Part shown: piece by piece, positions 6,222-8,715 of the stretch
Position numbering within the stretch: the stretch's first letter is position 1
Layout of the letters: the number at the start of each line of letters is the position of its first letter
Origin: Alphaproteobacteria bacterium
GTDB lineage: Bacteria > Pseudomonadota > Alphaproteobacteria > Rhizobiales > Devosiaceae
Assembly: GCA_024279575.1 (NCBI GenBank)
Contig: JAJRRJ010000026.1
Location: 1-8,715, forward strand
Reading direction: 5' to 3'
Length of the DNA: 8,715 bases
Program-made: the position numbers and the translations under genes
The notes under the pieces: generated by a model
Seen by the model: the letters and a program-made list of their open reading frames with translations, nothing else
What the model was told of the DNA's origin: nothing
The model's database searches: none

Positions 6222-6722
6222 TTAAGACTGAGCGGGGGACGTTGATGTTCCCAACAATAATACCCAATGCACTCCGTAGGACGAATTGGCGGAATAGGCG
6301 ACGCCCAGCCCGGCAGATGTCACGTTGGGATCGGCAATGATATTGGCGTCTTCTGTTCGACCGCGCCAGCCTGAAAAGGTTTGGGCGAAACTGGAATAGC
6401 CTGCGCTCAGACGCATATGGATGACGTTAGCGCCCGGTTTTGGGGGGCGGGCAGAGCTTGAGGCATACCGGTTAGCCATATTTTGTGCGGTTGCATTCAG
6501 ATCAGGATCGGAAACAAGCGGGCGCGCACCACGGGAGGCACGAAACTGGCTTATCAGCAACAAGGCCTCGGCACGATCCAGGTTTGCTCCGGCATGGTCC
6601 ATGCGGGCGGTGAGCCCGGAGGGAAGTGGGGTGGTGGAGCATCCGCTCAGGGCAACACTGGCACCAAGGGTTAAAAATCCATAGGAGAGGAAAGCAACAA
6701 ATTTGCGTTTTGGAATTGTCAT
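6222..6722 (-). CDS. CAP/SCP-domain lipoprotein
   Basis: This is a 166-residue exported lipoprotein with a positively charged start, a hydrophobic segment and a lipobox ending at Cys28 (VALSGC). Residues about 50-160 look like a compact CAP (SCP/PR1) domain. They show a helix with LISQFRASRGARPLVSDPDL, then AQNMANRYA, then GWRGRTEDANIIADP, and AGLGVAYSANSSYGVHWVLL near the end, as in bacterial CAP proteins. The function of most bacterial members is unknown; envelope or extracellular roles are usual. His102 may be one of the conserved CAP histidines. The second one, normally in an SxxHxxN-like block, appears replaced (TEDAN), so the classic tetrad looks incomplete. ATG 6722 has AAGG at 6732-6729, six bases away. 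The gene is 102 bases downstream of the pyruvyl transferase gene on the same strand. Confidence 0.82.
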   Translation of the reverse strand: MTIPKRKFVAFLSYGFLTLGASVALSGCSTTPLPSGLTARMDHAGANLDRAEALLLISQFRASRGARPLVSDPDLNATAQNMANRYASSSARPPKPGANVIHMRLSAGYSSFAQTFSGWRGRTEDANIIADPNVTSAGLGVAYSANSSYGVHWVLLLGTSTSPAQS

Positions 6723-6824
6723 GTGAGGCCTTTTAATAGGGATCGCGCGCGTAGCTCAGCCTATTCGCATTGGCGCGCCGGGTCCAGAACCAATTTCCCC
6801 CGGTTAGATATCATATGGACCAGA

Positions 6825-7802
6825 TTAATTCATGTGGACCATATCCGCTCCCCATGCGGAAAAATACCGGGAGTTTTTGCCATAGGAATTATCCACCAGG
6901 GTTACCTGTCGATCCAGAAGAAGGCCCAGGATAGCCCCATGCAGGCGAGATGTTATCCACGGATTATGCCCGCCAATACGTGTGGCAATTGCGCTCACAA
7001 CTTCTTTGATCGTTTGATGATAGGCGGGCAGGATATCAGGGGAGGGACGATTTAGGCCTCCGGCCAACCGGGTTGCCAAACGGTGCCGTTCAATACGCAG
7101 CTTTTCTTCCAAACGCATGATGTTTTTCCAGTCTTTCCCCACAAGCTGAGTGCTGGCACTATCTAAAGCGGCTTCAACGTCAGTGCGCATCAACGCCAAT
7201 TTATTGTTGAGCGGCTTTGCGCTGGCGCGTATGCCTGAAAATTCATTGTAAAGACGATGGGCCATATCGGGGCATAAAAATACTTTGTCAGAAAAATATT
7301 TCCGGGCAATAATAAAGCTCTCCTCATCGCGCATATAAATGGTGACATTATCGTGGGCTTTGAAAATGTCAGCACTTTTGTGCATGGCTTCTTCTGAATT
7401 AAAGTGCATGGACTGGGGCATGATCACAATGGGTTTGTGGGGGAATGCCTGCACTATTTTTTCACGCAAATTCTGATGGTGGGGATAAATATCTCCGAAA
7501 TTCCCACCCCCGTGGCAGGCAATAACATCAACATTCTCCAAGCTGTCAAAGGCGTTCTTTTTGCCATCATACAGACAAAATGAGGTGGGAATGGCGTTGT
7601 CGTTCCATTGAAAAAAATTCATGGCACCCAGGAAAATCAACAGATCCCCCACGTTAATATGCATGGGGTAATCCACATACCCCACTTTGCCTGATGGTGG
7701 GATGGATGTTGTTAGTGCATTGGTCAGGGCACCAAGTTGCTGCATTTTTATGGTATGAATTTCAGTGGTAGCGGCGCCGAAATTTTGTGTGGGGTCAAGC
7801 AT
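6825..7802 (-). CDS. Polysaccharide pyruvyl transferase family protein
   Basis: This 325-residue cytoplasmic protein has the features of the polysaccharide pyruvyl transferase family (ExoV/CsaB/WcaK-like). Members transfer pyruvate from phosphoenolpyruvate to sugars of exopolysaccharides or cell-wall polymers as ketals. Recognisable blocks in order are NVGDLLIFLGAMNFF (50-64), HGGGNFGDIYP (97-107), IVIMPQSMHF (125-134), a YMRDEESF block (156-163), CPDMAH (177-182) and the C-terminal SRLHGAILGLLL (285-296) with VDNSYGKNSRYF. Length and motif order suggest an intact enzyme. Its ATG lies inside the end of the upstream PP-loop gene (8-base overlap, ATGCTTGA), so the two are probably translationally coupled. 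The acceptor glycan is unknown, because no glycosyltransferases are in view. Confidence 0.9.
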   Translation of the reverse strand: MLDPTQNFGAATTEIHTIKMQQLGALTNALTTSIPPSGKVGYVDYPMHINVGDLLIFLGAMNFFQWNDNAIPTSFCLYDGKKNAFDSLENVDVIACHGGGNFGDIYPHHQNLREKIVQAFPHKPIVIMPQSMHFNSEEAMHKSADIFKAHDNVTIYMRDEESFIIARKYFSDKVFLCPDMAHRLYNEFSGIRASAKPLNNKLALMRTDVEAALDSASTQLVGKDWKNIMRLEEKLRIERHRLATRLAGGLNRPSPDILPAYHQTIKEVVSAIATRIGGHNPWITSRLHGAILGLLLDRQVTLVDNSYGKNSRYFSAWGADMVHMN

Positions 7803-8715
7803 TTTTGCCTACCAGTTTTCGCACCTGCCGGTACAGGGTTTCATTTTTCCGAATAAGGTGTTTCAGTTTGTTTTTGACTACTAAGACCGGTGACATCAAA
7901 AAGTTTTTGACAATTGAAATATAGCAGGCCACACGCCACCAGCCATAAATTTTTCGTCTTGAAGCTTCGCGCTGGGTCTCGGCCAGAAAAACATTGTCTC
8001 CAAGATTGTGACTGGGGGTAAGGGCGATTTGCCAGAAGTTTGCAATTTTCAGGTAACCTTGGGGCTGCGCACCGACAGCGCGGAAATTTAGTTGGGTGCG
8101 GATACACTTTTCGCATGTGCCACAATTGGCTCCCGTATGGGCATTTTCCCAGCAGACGCGGATATGTGGTGCAAGGTTCGAGTTTTCGCTGATATAGGCG
8201 GCGCGTTGGGAACGGGTAAACCCTAAACCTTCGGTGACAATTTTGAAATTGTTGCTGGATAGAAATGGATTGGTCATCGGATTACAACCCCATGGTATAT
8301 CCAGATGTTCCAGGCCTTCGTCTGACCCCACTACCGCAATATCAACCATCCCCTGAAATTGAACCAGACAGGCGGTAATTCCCGCCATATGTTCCATGCT
8401 CCAGTTGTAACAAAGATTAGTTTTCCAGTTGGTTTCAACAACTGCCAGAGGGATTCCCATGGGATCAAGAATTTTTTTGGCACTGGTGGAAGCGACCCGC
8501 ATGGAATTGGTATTTTCCACATCCAGATCAAAGCCATTGATCAGCATGGCAACGTCGGGTTCAACAACGCGCCGGCCAACGCTTTTGAGGTGATGGCGCA
8601 AAATTGAAAATGTGGAATCCAGGCCCCCTGAAAAAGCAAAAATGCCCTTTTGCTCGGTATTGGCTTCAAGTTCGATTTCGGCATCAGCGGTTATTTCGAT
8701 GGTTTTGTACAAGTC
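7795..8715 (-). CDS. QueC-like PP-loop ATPase (5' end outside window)
   Basis: This protein carries a PP-loop, FAFSGGLDST (SGGLDS at residues 28-33 counted from the TTG at 8712), which binds ATP in N-type pyrophosphatases that activate carboxylates or amides as adenylates. Near residues 187-203 it has CWENAHTGANCGTCEKC followed by IRT, giving four cysteines (187, 197, 200, 203) spaced much like the zinc site of QueC. A C-terminal extension of about 95 residues, basic and partly hydrophobic, is unlike QueC. The frame is open to the window edge, so the true start lies outside and the TTG is not assured. It overlaps the pyruvyl transferase gene by 8 bases, pointing to a role in sugar or glycan modification rather than queuosine synthesis. 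The substrate is unknown. Confidence 0.8.
   Translation of the reverse strand, partial: DLYKTIEITADAEIELEANTEQKGIFAFSGGLDSTFSILRHHLKSVGRRVVEPDVAMLINGFDLDVENTNSMRVASTSAKKILDPMGIPLAVVETNWKTNLCYNWSMEHMAGITACLVQFQGMVDIAVVGSDEGLEHLDIPWGCNPMTNPFLSSNNFKIVTEGLGFTRSQRAAYISENSNLAPHIRVCWENAHTGANCGTCEKCIRTQLNFRAVGAQPQGYLKIANFWQIALTPSHNLGDNVFLAETQREASRRKIYGWWRVACYISIVKNFLMSPVLVVKNKLKHLIRKNETLYRQVRKLVGKNA

Noticed and set aside
7795..8715. Calling the PP-loop gene queC (queuosine synthesis)
   Set aside because: It shares the PP-loop and cysteine spacing, but has a long C-terminal extension, and its only visible partner is a pyruvyl transferase family gene.
1..8715. CRISPR array, rRNA, intact insertion sequence or toxin-antitoxin pair
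   Set aside because: Looked for and not seen: no regularly spaced repeats, no transposase frame with terminal inverted repeats, and no paired small genes of that type.

Overview
The window looks like an alphaproteobacterial chromosome of moderate GC, possibly Hyphomicrobiales. The evidence is indirect: a Tat-exported YkuD lipoprotein, a Mur/Fur-type palindrome upstream of an Nramp manganese transporter gene, a CTTGAC-type -35 element, and the character of the predicted proteins. No taxonomic marker is complete enough to name a genus.

Layout. The left edge (2-817, +) is the C-terminal part of an RND efflux pump permease, followed by a hairpin. Converging on it is an Nramp/MntH metal transporter (946-2298, -). 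Its upstream region (2299-2601) carries a perfect 19-bp palindrome that probably binds a manganese- or iron-sensing Fur-family repressor. Next, on the + strand, come a small exported protein of unknown function (2602-2994) and a Tat-signal L,D-transpeptidase lipoprotein (3071-3754).

The stretch 3755-4730 has no intact gene. It is the collapsed remnant of an integrated element beside a tRNA-Leu(CAA) gene (4731-4817, -). It holds a P4-type tyrosine integrase that has lost most of its middle, carries a one-base frameshift and has an in-frame amber codon. Downstream of that is a probable GIY-YIG/T5orf172-type nuclease remnant, itself internally deleted and frameshifted. Repeated TACCAACA octamers between the integrase start and the tRNA may be old integrase arm sites.

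Right of the tRNA are a secreted D-alanyl-D-alanine carboxypeptidase-type serine peptidase (5028-6176, +) and, converging on it, a small CAP/SCP-domain lipoprotein (6222-6722, -). Upstream of the latter on the same strand are two genes overlapping by 8 bases: a QueC-like PP-loop ATPase (5' end beyond the window) and a polysaccharide pyruvyl transferase family protein. These two probably act in surface-glycan or other sugar modification.

Overall theme: cell-envelope functions (efflux, metal uptake, two peptidoglycan enzymes, exported lipoproteins, a glycan-modifying pair) interrupted by a decayed tRNA-targeted island. I see no intact defence system, CRISPR array, or rRNA gene. The strongest leads are the layered decay of the island and the overlapping PP-loop/pyruvyl-transferase pair.
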